From the NCBI GenBank assembly GCA_035623075.1, contig DASPUC010000022.1, positions 1-64,000 on the forward strand: a stretch of 64,000 nt of DNA, read 5' to 3'. Below, piece after piece: positions 35,965 to 45,117 of the stretch. Numbering within the stretch: the stretch's first letter is position 1; every line of letters starts with the position of its first letter. This DNA comes from Nitrospiraceae bacterium. Lineage in GTDB: Bacteria; Nitrospirota; Nitrospiria; Nitrospirales; Nitrospiraceae. Made by a program: the position numbers and the translations under genes. A model generated the notes under the pieces. It was given only the letters and a program-made list of their open reading frames with translations. It was not told the origin of the DNA and did no database searches.

Positions 35965-38706
35965 TCACAGGATCAGTTGGCGGCGCAAGCGCCGTAGTTC
36001 CGCTTCATCCTCCGCGTCGAGCTCTTCTTGTTCAATCGGTTCCACGCGAACAGCGGATACTTTGTACTCGGGGCACTTGGAGCTTTCGTCCGCGCTCGAT
36101 GAGAGCAGCTCGTTGACCGTCGAGGCCGGGAAGTGAAAGCTGGTGAAGACATGCCCGGGCAGCACGCGCTCGCTCTTCGCGACAGGAAGTATCGCCTCCC
36201 CGCGGGCGCTCACCAATCGAACGATCGCACCATCATCTAGATGCAACCGCTCCATATCGGCTGGGTGCATTTCCAACACGTCAGTATCGACGACTTTCAA
36301 GATTTCCGTCCGGCGCGTCTGGGCTCCGCAATTGTAATGTTGGAGAATCCGTCCCGTGGTCAAGACGAACGGATAGTCCTTGGTCGCTTGCTCACCAGGC
36401 GGCAAATAATCGACAGGCACGAAGCGGGCTTTCCCCTTTGGGAAGGTTTCTCCATGCATGAGCGCTGTCCCTGCGTGTACCGTGGTCGGCACCGGCCACT
36501 GCAAACCGGCATGCGACTCCAATCGATCATACGACACGCCCGCAAATACGGGGGTCAGCTTCGCGATCTCGTCCATGATCTCGGAGGGATGGGTATACGT
36601 CATCGGGTACCCCATGCGTGTCGCCACTTCACAGACGACCTGCCAATCCGGGAGAATTCCGTTCGGAGGATCGACGGCTTTTCTGATCCGCTGGATGCGA
36701 CGTTCGAGATTCGTGAACGTGCCGTCTTTTTCCAAGAACGAGGCGCCGGGAAGGATAAGGGTCGCAAACTTGGTGGTCTCGCTCATGAATAAATCCTGAA
36801 CGACGAGAAACTCCAGGTTTCGCAAAGCTTGCTGGACCTTCTTCGAGTTAGGATCGGTTTGCGCGACATCGTAGCCGATGATCCAGAGCCCCTTGAGCCG
36901 TCCAGCGATCGCAGCATCCCACATATCCGGCGTCTTCATCCCCCGCTTCGTCGGCAACGGACGTCCCGTGACAGTTTGATGAAGCGACGCAAGAGCGGGA
37001 TCGTCCAAACTCTGATAGCCCGCGAAGTAGGTCGGCAAGCATCCGACATCGGAGGCACCCTGCACATTGTTTTGACCACGCAACGGATTAATGCCGCTGC
37101 CGGGCTTCCCAACATTACCGGTAGCCAGAGCCACGTTGCAGAGCGCGATCACCCCGTGGCTTCCCCACCGATGTTCGGTCACGCCCAAGCCATGGACGCA
37201 GAGCGATGCTCCACTCTTGGCATAGTGCCGCGCAACCTGGTAGACGAGGTGAGCCGGAACGCCGGTGACGGGTTCCAGCTGTTCCGGTGAACAATCCGAG
37301 ACGGTTTTGAGCCACTCTTCGAATCCCTCAGTCCTCGCCGCAACGAAGGCGTGGTCAAAGAGCTTCTCTTTGGCGATCACATAGCCGATCGCGTTGAGCA
37401 ACGCGACGTTGGTGCCGGGCCGTAACTGCAGATGAAGGTCGGCGAGCCGGGCGAGTTCCGTCCGTCGCGGATCGATGACGATCAGCGGCACCCCACGACG
37501 ATGGGCCTGCTTGATCTTGGCTCCGACCACGGGATGGGATTCAGTGGGATTGGCCCCGACCACCAGGATGAGTTTGGCCTGATCGAGATCTTCGATGGAA
37601 TTGGTCGCGGCCGAGGCGCCCAAGGTCTCCATCATCCCGGTGACGGTGGCGCTATGGCAGACCCGTGCGCAGTTGTCGATGTGGTTGGTCCCCATGACGC
37701 AACGGATGAACTTACCGAAGAGGTAATTTTCTTCATTCGTTCCGCGGCTGGATGAGATCGCGGCGACGGCATCGGCTCCGTGCGATTCCTTCAGACGCGT
37801 AAATTCCCGTACGACGCGATCGAGCGCTGCGTCCCAGGAGATTTCTTCCCAACCGTCTGCCCTACGTAAGAGCGGCACCTTCAGCCGGTCGTGCGCGTCA
37901 TTGTAGGTCCAGCCGAATCGACCCTTCATGCAGGCATGGCCGTGATTGGAAGGCCCGTCGTCGGCTGGCATCATCCTGACCACGCGACCGTCCCGGACTC
38001 CTGCGTCGAACGCACAACCGACCCCGCAATACGCGCAGGTCGTGCGCACCGTCGCCGTCGGGTAGCCAAGATCGAGAATCGTTTTCTCCGTGAGGGCGCC
38101 CGTGGGACATTCCTTCACGCAGGCGCCGCAGGAGACGCAATTCGAATCGGCAAACCCTCCGGCAGTCCCATTACGGGGACCGGCCCCGGCGATCGGTCTC
38201 GTCGCAAATCCTCGGGCGAACATCGTCAAGGCATGGGTCCCCTGGATTTCGTCACAGGCCCGGACACAGCGGGCGCAGGAAACACAGAGGGCATTGTCGA
38301 AAACAAAAAATGGATTGGACTCATCCCGGGACGTCACCCGGCTGGATGGCCGCCGGTACCGAACTCGCTTCGCGCCCAAGCCGAGCGCGAGTCGCTGCAA
38401 CTCCTCCGGCCATTCTGTCCCGGAGGGTTGCTCGGACAAATACAGTTCCAGCACGTTACGTCGCAGGTGATTCACCCGGTCCGTGTCAGTGCGGACGACC
38501 ATGCCGTCGCGGACCGGCGTCGTACAGGAAGCTGGTGTCCCGGATTGCCCTTGAATTTCACAGAGGCAGAGACGGCAGGACCCGAACGGGGCCAGATGAT
38601 CGGATGCGCAGAGGCTGGGAATCTTGATCCCGGCCTTCTTCGCCGCTTGGTACACGGTGTCACCCGGTTCCGCGATTACCGTTCTGCCATTGATGGTAAT
38701 CTTCAT
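35965..38706 (-). CDS. fdsA: NAD-dependent formate dehydrogenase, catalytic alpha subunit, 913 aa
   Basis: Mo/W-bisMGD enzyme oxidising formate to CO2. From ATG 38706: [2Fe-2S] domain (Cys about 33, 44, 47 in SLCASDH and GSCRLCLC) and a His/Cys linker. Two 4Fe-4S motifs follow (CVSCARCVRAC; CVSCGACVKECP), then CAYCGVGC before the catalytic domain. NCARVCHS (about residue 350) places Cys, not selenocysteine, as the metal ligand. The C-terminal MGD-binding domain ends with FHFPASTVNELL. The G-B-A gene order and domain set match the cytoplasmic FDS type, which passes electrons to NAD+. No fdhD-type sulfurtransferase is adjacent. Confidence 0.95.
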   Translation of the reverse strand: MKITINGRTVIAEPGDTVYQAAKKAGIKIPSLCASDHLAPFGSCRLCLCEIQGQSGTPASCTTPVRDGMVVRTDTDRVNHLRRNVLELYLSEQPSGTEWPEELQRLALGLGAKRVRYRRPSSRVTSRDESNPFFVFDNALCVSCARCVRACDEIQGTHALTMFARGFATRPIAGAGPRNGTAGGFADSNCVSCGACVKECPTGALTEKTILDLGYPTATVRTTCAYCGVGCAFDAGVRDGRVVRMMPADDGPSNHGHACMKGRFGWTYNDAHDRLKVPLLRRADGWEEISWDAALDRVVREFTRLKESHGADAVAAISSSRGTNEENYLFGKFIRCVMGTNHIDNCARVCHSATVTGMMETLGASAATNSIEDLDQAKLILVVGANPTESHPVVGAKIKQAHRRGVPLIVIDPRRTELARLADLHLQLRPGTNVALLNAIGYVIAKEKLFDHAFVAARTEGFEEWLKTVSDCSPEQLEPVTGVPAHLVYQVARHYAKSGASLCVHGLGVTEHRWGSHGVIALCNVALATGNVGKPGSGINPLRGQNNVQGASDVGCLPTYFAGYQSLDDPALASLHQTVTGRPLPTKRGMKTPDMWDAAIAGRLKGLWIIGYDVAQTDPNSKKVQQALRNLEFLVVQDLFMSETTKFATLILPGASFLEKDGTFTNLERRIQRIRKAVDPPNGILPDWQVVCEVATRMGYPMTYTHPSEIMDEIAKLTPVFAGVSYDRLESHAGLQWPVPTTVHAGTALMHGETFPKGKARFVPVDYLPPGEQATKDYPFVLTTGRILQHYNCGAQTRRTEILKVVDTDVLEMHPADMERLHLDDGAIVRLVSARGEAILPVAKSERVLPGHVFTSFHFPASTVNELLSSSADESSKCPEYKVSAVRVEPIEQEELDAEDEAELRRLRRQLIL

Positions 38707-38720
38707 AGCTACCAACCCTC

Positions 38721-38773
38721 AGCGATCAGCTATCAGCAATCAGCTCACTGCTGACGGCTGAAGGCTGATAGCT
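38721..38773. repeat. intergenic repeat encoding the end of fdsB
   Basis: Tandem ATCAGC-like units with a perfect 10-bp inverted repeat (AGCTATCAGC 38728-38737, GCTGATAGCT 38764-38773). It overlaps the fdsB stop and supplies its last codons (LSAFSRQQ). A hairpin here could modulate fdsB/fdsA expression. Confidence 0.65.
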
Positions 38774-40253
38774 TCTTCCTAAACTCATCTCCAAAATGTT
38801 CGATCGCTGTTAACACCGGGTACGGCGCGCGACCACCGAGCGCACAGAGGCTCGCGGCCTTCATCGTGTCCCCCAGGTCATGGAGCACCGCAAGATCGTC
38901 CGTACTCCCTTCACCGGCTTGGATCCGTTCCAGAATTTCGCGTCCCCGCACAGAACCGACCCGGCAGGGCGTGCATTTGCCACAGGATTCATCCGCGGTA
39001 AAGGCCATGAAATGCCGCGCCAACTCCACCATGTCTGTATCCTGATCGTAGACCACGATGCCGCCGTGGCCGAGAATGGCACCGGCCTCTGCGAAGGCGT
39101 CGTAACAAATCGGGATGTCGAGTTTTGACTCAGGAAACAGACTCCCGAGCGGCCCGCCGACTTGGACCGCCTTGAATCGGGAACCGGCGGCCATGCCGCC
39201 GCTAAATTGTTCCAGCACCTGGCGCAACGTCTGTCCGAATGGAATTTCAACGAGCCCCGGCTGCTTCACACGCCCACCGATCTGCAACGCGATCGTGCCC
39301 CGCGACCGCTCGGTTCCCATCGACGCATGCCAGGCTCCCCCGCGAGCGAGAATGTTCGGAATCGTCGCGAAGGTGAGCACATTGCTGACGATCGTCGGAC
39401 GTCCATACAGGCCTGCCACGGCGGGATAAGGCGGCTTGGCCCGCACGACGCCGCGTCGCCCTTCCAGCGATTCCAAGAGCGCTGTCTCTTCTCCGCACAC
39501 GTACGAGCCGGCACCAACTATTACCTCGATCTCGAAGGAAGCTCCGTTGAATTCCAGGAGTCCTTCTTCCATCGCTTTGCGAATCGCCGTTCGCAACGTG
39601 GCGGCCGCTGCGGGATATTCATGACGACAGTAGACATACCCCTTTGTGGCTCCGATCGCGCGCGCGCAGATCAACATGCCTTCGATCAGCCTGAAGGGAT
39701 CCCCTTCCATGATCATACGATCACAGTAGGTGCCGGCATCCCCTTCATCCGCGTTGGCCACCACGTACTTCTCATCGGCTTCCGTCTGCCGGGCAATCTG
39801 CCATTTGTTCCACACGGGAAACGCCGCACCGCCACGCCCGCGGAGCCGGGAAATTTTGATCTCCTCGATCACGGCTGCCTCAGACATGTTCATCGCAGCA
39901 GCAAGTCCCTTGAATCCCCCCTGCGACTGGTATTCATCGATCGCCAGCGGTTCGGTCACGCCGAAGTTTGCAAACGTGTGTCGGGTTTGTTGCCGCAAGA
40001 ACGGAATCGAGTCGACCAGCGTGCCTTCGAGACCGAATTCAATTCGGGGAAGATCGTTCGGCAAGACGTTAAACCAGGCCAGCCGTCCGCGTGGAGAATC
40101 CTGTTCTACTATTGGCTCGAGATAGAAAGCCCCGCGGGCAGAGGTGCGGACCAGCTGTACCTCCGGACGTTCCTTCCAGGCATCGGCAAGACGACCGGCC
40201 CCTGCCGCACGAGCCGATGTGTCGTTGGCAAGATAAAGGCGCGTCGTTTTCAT
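38745..40253 (-). CDS. fdsB: formate dehydrogenase beta subunit (NuoF-like diaphorase), 502 aa
   Basis: NAD+- and FMN-binding subunit. The N-terminal thioredoxin-like part lacks a full cluster motif. The NuoF core has RGRGGAAFPVWNKW (NAD), ANADEGDAGTYCDR (FMN) and GAGSYVCGEETAL. The 4Fe-4S motif ESCGKCTPCRVGS has its last Cys in SLCALGG. ATG 40253 overlaps the fdsG stop (ATGA). The last residues derive from an intergenic repeat. Together with fdsG it transfers electrons from FdsA to NAD+. Confidence 0.94.
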   Translation of the reverse strand: MKTTRLYLANDTSARAAGAGRLADAWKERPEVQLVRTSARGAFYLEPIVEQDSPRGRLAWFNVLPNDLPRIEFGLEGTLVDSIPFLRQQTRHTFANFGVTEPLAIDEYQSQGGFKGLAAAMNMSEAAVIEEIKISRLRGRGGAAFPVWNKWQIARQTEADEKYVVANADEGDAGTYCDRMIMEGDPFRLIEGMLICARAIGATKGYVYCRHEYPAAAATLRTAIRKAMEEGLLEFNGASFEIEVIVGAGSYVCGEETALLESLEGRRGVVRAKPPYPAVAGLYGRPTIVSNVLTFATIPNILARGGAWHASMGTERSRGTIALQIGGRVKQPGLVEIPFGQTLRQVLEQFSGGMAAGSRFKAVQVGGPLGSLFPESKLDIPICYDAFAEAGAILGHGGIVVYDQDTDMVELARHFMAFTADESCGKCTPCRVGSVRGREILERIQAGEGSTDDLAVLHDLGDTMKAASLCALGGRAPYPVLTAIEHFGDEFRKKLSAFSRQQ

Positions 40254-40723
40254 TTTTTCGCCGGTTCCAGAATCGAAGGAATCTGCGAAGGCGTCACTCG
40301 TCCATAGAGGTCCTCGCCGACGATCACGGTCGGAGAGACGGCACAATTCCCGACACAGTATATTTTCTCGAGCGTAAACCGCCCTCCGGGCGTGGTCTCT
40401 CCGACGTCGACCAGCAGCTGATCCTGGATGGTACGAAGCACCCGCTCTCCGTGGTTCGCCGTGCAAGACTCACCCATGCAGATCTGAACCACACACCGCC
40501 CCGGTGATGCGGTGCGAAGATCGGGGTAGTAGGACAGCACTCCTGCGACCTGTGCGTCCGTCACTCCCAGCGCACGCGCAATCCGAGGCACCACCTTCTC
40601 CGGGACACAGCCGAACACCTCCTGAACCGCAAGGAGGACCTGAAGGATGTTGGGTCTGGCCGGCGGGACCGGCCGGCAGGACTCCAGCACCTCTTCCAGA
40701 GTCTGGTGGTGTCGTGTCGTCAT
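40250..40723 (-). CDS. fdsG: formate dehydrogenase gamma subunit (NuoE-like), 157 aa
   Basis: Thioredoxin-like [2Fe-2S] subunit. Cluster Cys lie in CMGESC (about residues 82-87) and CVGNCAVSPTV (about 123). The helical N-terminus (LLAVQEVFGCVPEKVVPRIA) is typical of NuoE. It overlaps both fdsB and the upstream unknown gene by four bases, so all are translated as one coupled unit. Confidence 0.94.
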   Translation of the reverse strand: MTTRHHQTLEEVLESCRPVPPARPNILQVLLAVQEVFGCVPEKVVPRIARALGVTDAQVAGVLSYYPDLRTASPGRCVVQICMGESCTANHGERVLRTIQDQLLVDVGETTPGGRFTLEKIYCVGNCAVSPTVIVGEDLYGRVTPSQIPSILEPAKK

Positions 40724-42104
40724 CGAACAACCTCGTCGAGCCCTACGTGCGCTCTCAATTTGTTGTAGTCGAAGGCCGCACGCCCGACGCGCCGGACACC
40801 AAGATCATGCCTCTCCATCTCGGCGATGAGATTCCCAACTTTGTCTCGGCCGACTGCTGATCCCATGACATGCCTCGGCGTCTGGTTCTCCAACGCGGGG
40901 CACGCCCGCTCAGCCCACTCCAGATAGACGGTTTCCAAGAAGCTGTTCAACAGGGCTCGATCCTCTTCCGGCGTCACGACCACTGTGAGCGGCTCGTCCG
41001 TGGCCAACTGCGACTCCGTCACCCGGCGTGGCGGCGGAGTCGCGGATTCTCCCCGAAAATGGAGAGAGAACCCGAACGCCGCCGCAAGCTGGTGCTTGAT
41101 CGTATCCAGTCGCTCTCGCGAGTCGCATTCCACCAACAACTGTGTCGCCGTCAGGGTCAGCCTCGCCACAACCGCGGATTTGACCGTTCCGAATGGTTCC
41201 CGCCGTACATAGAACTGGTCGCGTTTCGGGCCGACTTCCGTGCCGTCGGGGGAAGCCGCCGAGTCCGGCTCAAATCCCTCCAAGTCTCCGAGGGTGTTCG
41301 CGAGATGTCGATACTCGCTGTGATCGTACAGTACCAGGGCATACAGATAAGGTTGGCCGTTTCCCGTCACGTAGCGGATGCTGACGACGGCGTCGAGAAG
41401 CGCGGAAAACCGCATACGGGCGAAGGTCCACAACAAGACGTGTCCGTAGCGCTTGGCAAACTCCGCCCAGTCTCCGAGCTCAAACGAGCCGGCCGTCATT
41501 TCGACCTGACGCCGGTAGTCGGCAGTCGAACTCAAGAGTGCCTGACTGTCTTCCTTCGACAGCACGATCGCCGGACCTGCGATCACCGCCCGTTCCCACT
41601 CCTCATTGCCTGGCTCTCGAATCATCCTGGTCAGCAGAACCTGTCCTGTTTTGATCGCGTGGCGGAATTCACCGTCTGGCACGCGATAGGTCCGGCTGTC
41701 GCCAAGAGACCGGAGGAGGATCCGCTTCTCCGAGTCCTCGAGCGTGATGAATTCGACCAGATCCAGGTATGAATGTTTGAGCGGATCGAGCCACGCCCGT
41801 TCTTCCTGTGGAATGTGTTCCGTGATGACGTCGCGGAGTTGTTCGATCAGCGTGAGCTGCCCGTCCTGAGGATAGAAGTCGGCGTAGAGGGAGAGCTCGG
41901 CCAGTTCCGTTTCTTGCGACAACGGAAGCAAGAGTCCTCGTGCCGCCCCCTCAAGATAGGGCTCAAAAGCAAAACCGAGTGCAATCTGCCGCTGAGTTGC
42001 AAAACCAGGTTCCAGAGAGAGCTCTTCGAGCCGAACCAGCAGCGCTTCAAGAGCAGGGGGGAGCGGAACGTCCAAGCCAGCGGTCGTTTCACTCGCGAGC
42101 TTCA
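40720..42104 (-). CDS. unknown protein coupled to formate dehydrogenase, 461 aa
   Basis: Soluble, mixed alpha/beta, no signal peptide. From Met 42104 the start is KLASETTAGLDVPLPP. The C-terminal 70 residues (ETVYLEWAERACPALENQTP, then HVMGSAVGRDKVGNLIAEME) resemble the P-aL-TPR-v-GR-v-LL-E segment seen at the end of some SEC-C/plasmid-ORF-3-like and MbcA-type antitoxin proteins. The rest is not recognised. ATGA overlap with fdsG and a 16-bp overlap with the DUF2934 gene place it in the fds operon. A maturation, stability or regulatory role for the enzyme is an inference from position alone. Confidence 0.72.
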
Positions 42105-42313
42105 TGAATCTCTTCCATGACGATCGTTTCTGCGTCGAGCCAGTCTTCGAGTTCCCTCCCCTCCCGACGCCCTCTCGATTCCCACAATTCATAGGCCTTC
42201 TTCGAAATCCGCTCCCACATGCCGTCCGGCAGTTCAATCGGCTTCTGAGAGCCGACGGACCTCGTTCCTTGTACGGACCTGAAGGCCACCCGCTTTTTGG
42301 TGGTTGTTCGCAT
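42089..42313 (-). CDS. DUF2934 protein, 74 aa
   Basis: The C-terminal half (RISKKAYELWESRGRREGRE, then DWLDAETIVMEE) matches the DUF2934 signature of an amphipathic helix plus a WLxAE motif. The N-terminus is basic. It overlaps the unknown 461-aa gene and heads the apparent fds operon. Role unknown. Confidence 0.82.
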   Translation of the reverse strand: MRTTTKKRVAFRSVQGTRSVGSQKPIELPDGMWERISKKAYELWESRGRREGRELEDWLDAETIVMEEIHEARE

Positions 42314-42335
42314 GTCAGACCCCCTTGGTTACGCG

Positions 42336-43304
42336 TTATGAAATGCTCGTTTCCGGCAATTCAATCGGTGGCACCACGCGACGATGGCCGGCCGAGAACT
42401 TCGGGCTGCGCACCGTCAGCACAGGGCACGATGATTTCCGGACCACGGTCTCCGCGACACTACCGCTGATCGTATGAGACAGACCGCGTCGACCATGTGT
42501 GCCCATCACGATGAGGTCCGCCGGCATCGTCTTGGCCCGATCGAGAATTGAATCGGGCGGGAGACCACCATAAAGTTCGACGTCGGTCTTCACCCGCGCC
42601 TTACTGAGTGCCTTGGCCAGATCCGACAGCCGTCCACGGATCACCTCTCGCATCTTTTCCTGCTTCGCCACATGGAGAAGCGAGAAATCCAATCCGTATG
42701 AGACTGGTTCCAGAACATGGAGCAACCTGATCGATGCCCCGGAGCGTTGTGCCACCTGAACCGCATACTCCAGCGCATCGAGCGAACAATCCGAAAAATC
42801 GATCGGCACAAGGATCCGCTCCAGGCTCACACCTCTGCAGGGATCCGTCCCGCCCCCTTCGCCGTTACGCCGCTCCGTCCGGACCGCGAGGACCGGGCAG
42901 GGAGCCGTGCGGATCACCCGTTCTGCAGTGCTTCCCACGAGCACATGCTCAAGGCCGGTTTTCCCCTTGGTACCGACAACAACCAGGTCCGAGTCTTCGG
43001 CTTTGGCTGCAGCGATCAATTCCTCGCTCGGAATCCCCGTCGCAATACGCGTGTGGATTGAGATTCCCCGAGCGGAGACCCGCGCTTTCAGGTCCGCCAT
43101 TTGCGACGTCGCTGTCTTCATCAGTTCGGACAAGTACATGTGATTGACGGGGTAGTCCGGATTGAGCCCAGGCGGAAACTCTAAGACGGTCATGACCGTG
43201 AGGTCCGCTCTCCAGACAGACGCCAGGCAACAGGCGTAGGCTTCCGCTCCTGTAGCCCAACGGGAAAAGTCAGTGGCGAAGAGAATGTGCAATCGATTTA
43301 TCAT
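42336..43304 (-). CDS. tandem universal stress protein, 322 aa
   Basis: Two UspA domains (about residues 1-150 and 165-310). The first has HILFATDFSRW and VVGTKGKTGLEHVLVGSTAE; the second has RILVPIDFSDCS and VMGTHGRRGLSHTISGSVAE. The G-2x-G-9x-G(S) ATP-binding motif is present in both. ATG 43304 overlaps or abuts the cupredoxin stop. It is cytoplasmic and probably coexpressed with the cupredoxin and the single-domain Usp upstream. Confidence 0.92.
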   Translation of the reverse strand: MINRLHILFATDFSRWATGAEAYACCLASVWRADLTVMTVLEFPPGLNPDYPVNHMYLSELMKTATSQMADLKARVSARGISIHTRIATGIPSEELIAAAKAEDSDLVVVGTKGKTGLEHVLVGSTAERVIRTAPCPVLAVRTERRNGEGGGTDPCRGVSLERILVPIDFSDCSLDALEYAVQVAQRSGASIRLLHVLEPVSYGLDFSLLHVAKQEKMREVIRGRLSDLAKALSKARVKTDVELYGGLPPDSILDRAKTMPADLIVMGTHGRRGLSHTISGSVAETVVRKSSCPVLTVRSPKFSAGHRRVVPPIELPETSIS

Positions 43305-43308
43305 GCGC

Positions 43309-43737
43309 TCACACAGCCTCCACACTCAGCAACAACAACTCTCCCTTCATGTTGGGATGAATCGAGCACCGGAACTCGTGCCGCCCCGGACGACTCATGT
43401 TAAAACGAATGGTCGCATCGCGCTTCGGGTCAAGGTACACACCTCCGATCCCTCTTCCATAGATGATCGTGCCGTCCTTTTCAACGGCGGTGGGGATCCC
43501 TTCAAACATGGTCGACCCGAAATCATGCCGTTCGGCGTCCTCGTTCTTCACCTTGATCACGGTCGGCAGCCCCAAATGGAGGATGCCCTGCTTGGTCGAG
43601 AAGGTGAAATTTTTGATCGTGACCTCCACCACTTGTTCCGTCTGCGACAACAGCGGCTCAGCCGATCCCCACCCTAATACGCACGTCATGCTGAGAACGA
43701 GCGCCAATCTGCTCCGTTGTACCATCTGACCAATCAT
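43309..43737 (-). CDS. exported cupredoxin-like protein, 142 aa
   Basis: Signal peptide to about residue 27 (ending LLSQTE). A single cupredoxin domain follows, with copper ligands His in ERHDFGS, then Cys, His and Met in CSIHPNMKG, a type 1 site. Periplasmic electron transfer or copper handling is likely. It sits between two Usp genes. ATG 43737 follows GGAGGGAGG. Confidence 0.88.
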   Translation of the reverse strand: MIGQMVQRSRLALVLSMTCVLGWGSAEPLLSQTEQVVEVTIKNFTFSTKQGILHLGLPTVIKVKNEDAERHDFGSTMFEGIPTAVEKDGTIIYGRGIGGVYLDPKRDATIRFNMSRPGRHEFRCSIHPNMKGELLLLSVEAV

Positions 43738-43762
43738 CAGGACCTCCCTCCTTCTTAGCTAT

Positions 43763-44245
43763 TCATCGACTAGCTTTGCCTGGTAGGGGCACCGTCAAGA
43801 CCGGACACCCTGCCGTTCGGACAACCTTCTCCGCCGTGCTGCCGAAGAAAATCTTCTCCATGCTTCCTGCTCGCCCACCATAGCTGCCCATCACGACGAG
43901 ATCAACCTTCTCGGCTCGCGTCGTTTTGGCGATCTCCACGAACGGCGCACCTTCCAGAATCATCCGGCGCACTGTGACAACGGATGCCTCGACAGTTTCC
44001 AACAATCGACGCACGTTCAGCCTGGCATGGTGTCGAAGCCGCCTCTTCTGTGCCGCCGTATCGGAGGGAACAGCCAAGAGACCAAGCCGATTGAACGCGT
44101 CGAGCGCACTGGTGTCGATGACGTGAAGAAGGAGGAGATCGGCCTGCGTGACCTCCGCCAGTGACACAGCCATGCGGAAGGCTTCGACTGAACAGGGAGA
44201 AAAATCGACGGGAACAAGGATTCTTGAGAACAAGCCTTCTGCCAT
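43763..44245 (-). CDS. universal stress protein, single domain, 160 aa
   Basis: UspA fold: RILVPVDFSPCSVEAFRMAV at the start, VDLVVMGSYGGRAGSMEKIF with the nucleotide-binding Gly motif, and TAEKVVRTAGCPVLTV at the end. Length is normal. Upstream of the cupredoxin and tandem Usp genes on the same strand. Confidence 0.92.
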   Translation of the reverse strand: MAEGLFSRILVPVDFSPCSVEAFRMAVSLAEVTQADLLLLHVIDTSALDAFNRLGLLAVPSDTAAQKRRLRHHARLNVRRLLETVEASVVTVRRMILEGAPFVEIAKTTRAEKVDLVVMGSYGGRAGSMEKIFFGSTAEKVVRTAGCPVLTVPLPGKASR

Positions 44246-44612
44246 GAAAGCTCCGATGGATCAGGAGAGTCCACACGTTTCTTCAGCAAAGCCGGTGCCA
44301 CTAGGTCGAGGTTCCCGACCTTCGCCGAATGATGTATGGAAACAAGGGCTTCGTCCTCGAGGCCGAGCAGTCAATTTTCAGATGGCAGATTAGTGAATTC
44401 CAGATGGGGGAGTCTTGCTACAGCAGTTGTTTCGAGGTTGTAGCGGAAGGGGACAGACCGCTTGAGCGATGGGGGGTCAAACGTGGGCCGAAAGAGGGCG
44501 CGAGACGTGACGGATCTGGTTTCTCGTTGCATTCCCAAAATTCCATGGTTGATGTCCGGTATGGCATTGCTCTTGCTCGAACAAGTGCCTGAACGGCAAC
44601 GAGGGAGGTGGC
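44246..44612. other. divergent intergenic region, no clear gene
   Basis: Frames here read as shadows. It separates the leftward stress genes from a rightward group beginning at 44613, so promoters for both should lie inside; I cannot name the boxes with confidence. Confidence 0.45.
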
Positions 44613-44705
44613 ATGACGCGCACACATTGGTTGCTCCTAGGAGCGGTTCTGCTCGGTCTCGCGATCGCATTGTATATCGTTTTTTGCCCGACGGAATGTC
44701 ATTGA
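44613..44705 (+). CDS. single-helix microprotein, 30 aa
   Basis: ATG 44613 follows GGGAGGTGG with normal spacing. The frame is MTRTHW, a hydrophobic helix (LLLGAVLLGLAIALYIVF), then CPTECH and stop. It is a plausible tail-type inner-membrane microprotein with a Cys/His end that could bind a metal. It is followed 48 bp later by a zinc-ribbon gene on the same strand. Not recognised. Confidence 0.5.
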   Translation: MTRTHWLLLGAVLLGLAIALYIVFCPTECH

Positions 44706-44753
44706 GAGCACGTCATCGATCACGGCCCTGGTAAAGGAGGAGAAAGGTAGGAC

Positions 44754-44984
44754 ATGCGATGCCAGCGATGTCATCGATTCATGACGGTCGATGCGTACGT
44801 TGATATGGGACATCCGGAGAGTTCCCTCTGGCTCCGTACGTGGCGTTGTGGCAACTGCGGCAAAACCGATGGGCCTCACATCTTTCTGAACCGATCGGCA
44901 TATCGCAATTGGGTCTACCGGGTGCTGAAACGATGGCGAGGCACCAGACCTCGACCTGATGAACTGACGGCGCTCACTGCCTAG
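44754..44984 (+). CDS. small zinc-ribbon protein, 76 aa
   Basis: Strong ribosome site (AAAGGAGGAG) before ATG 44754. Knuckles MRCQRCHRFM and WRCGNCGKTD form a zinc ribbon over the first 40 residues. A basic helix follows (YRNWVYRVLKRWRGTRPRP), suggesting nucleic-acid contact. Family unknown. Confidence 0.75.
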   Translation: MRCQRCHRFMTVDAYVDMGHPESSLWLRTWRCGNCGKTDGPHIFLNRSAYRNWVYRVLKRWRGTRPRPDELTALTA

Positions 44985-45117
44985 CACGGATGTCTCACAC
45001 CGGTGCGTCAGGTCTGCGGTGAAGATCCTGCAAGATGTTCGAGCGGACCGTCTACCCGAGCCTTGAAACGGCAATGAGGCTGTCAGGCAAGAACCGGGAT
45101 TCACAAAAAGGTTAGCG

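Noticed and set aside
35965-38706. Selenocysteine formate dehydrogenase
   Set aside because: The metal-ligand position reads Cys (VCHS) and no in-frame TGA interrupts the gene.
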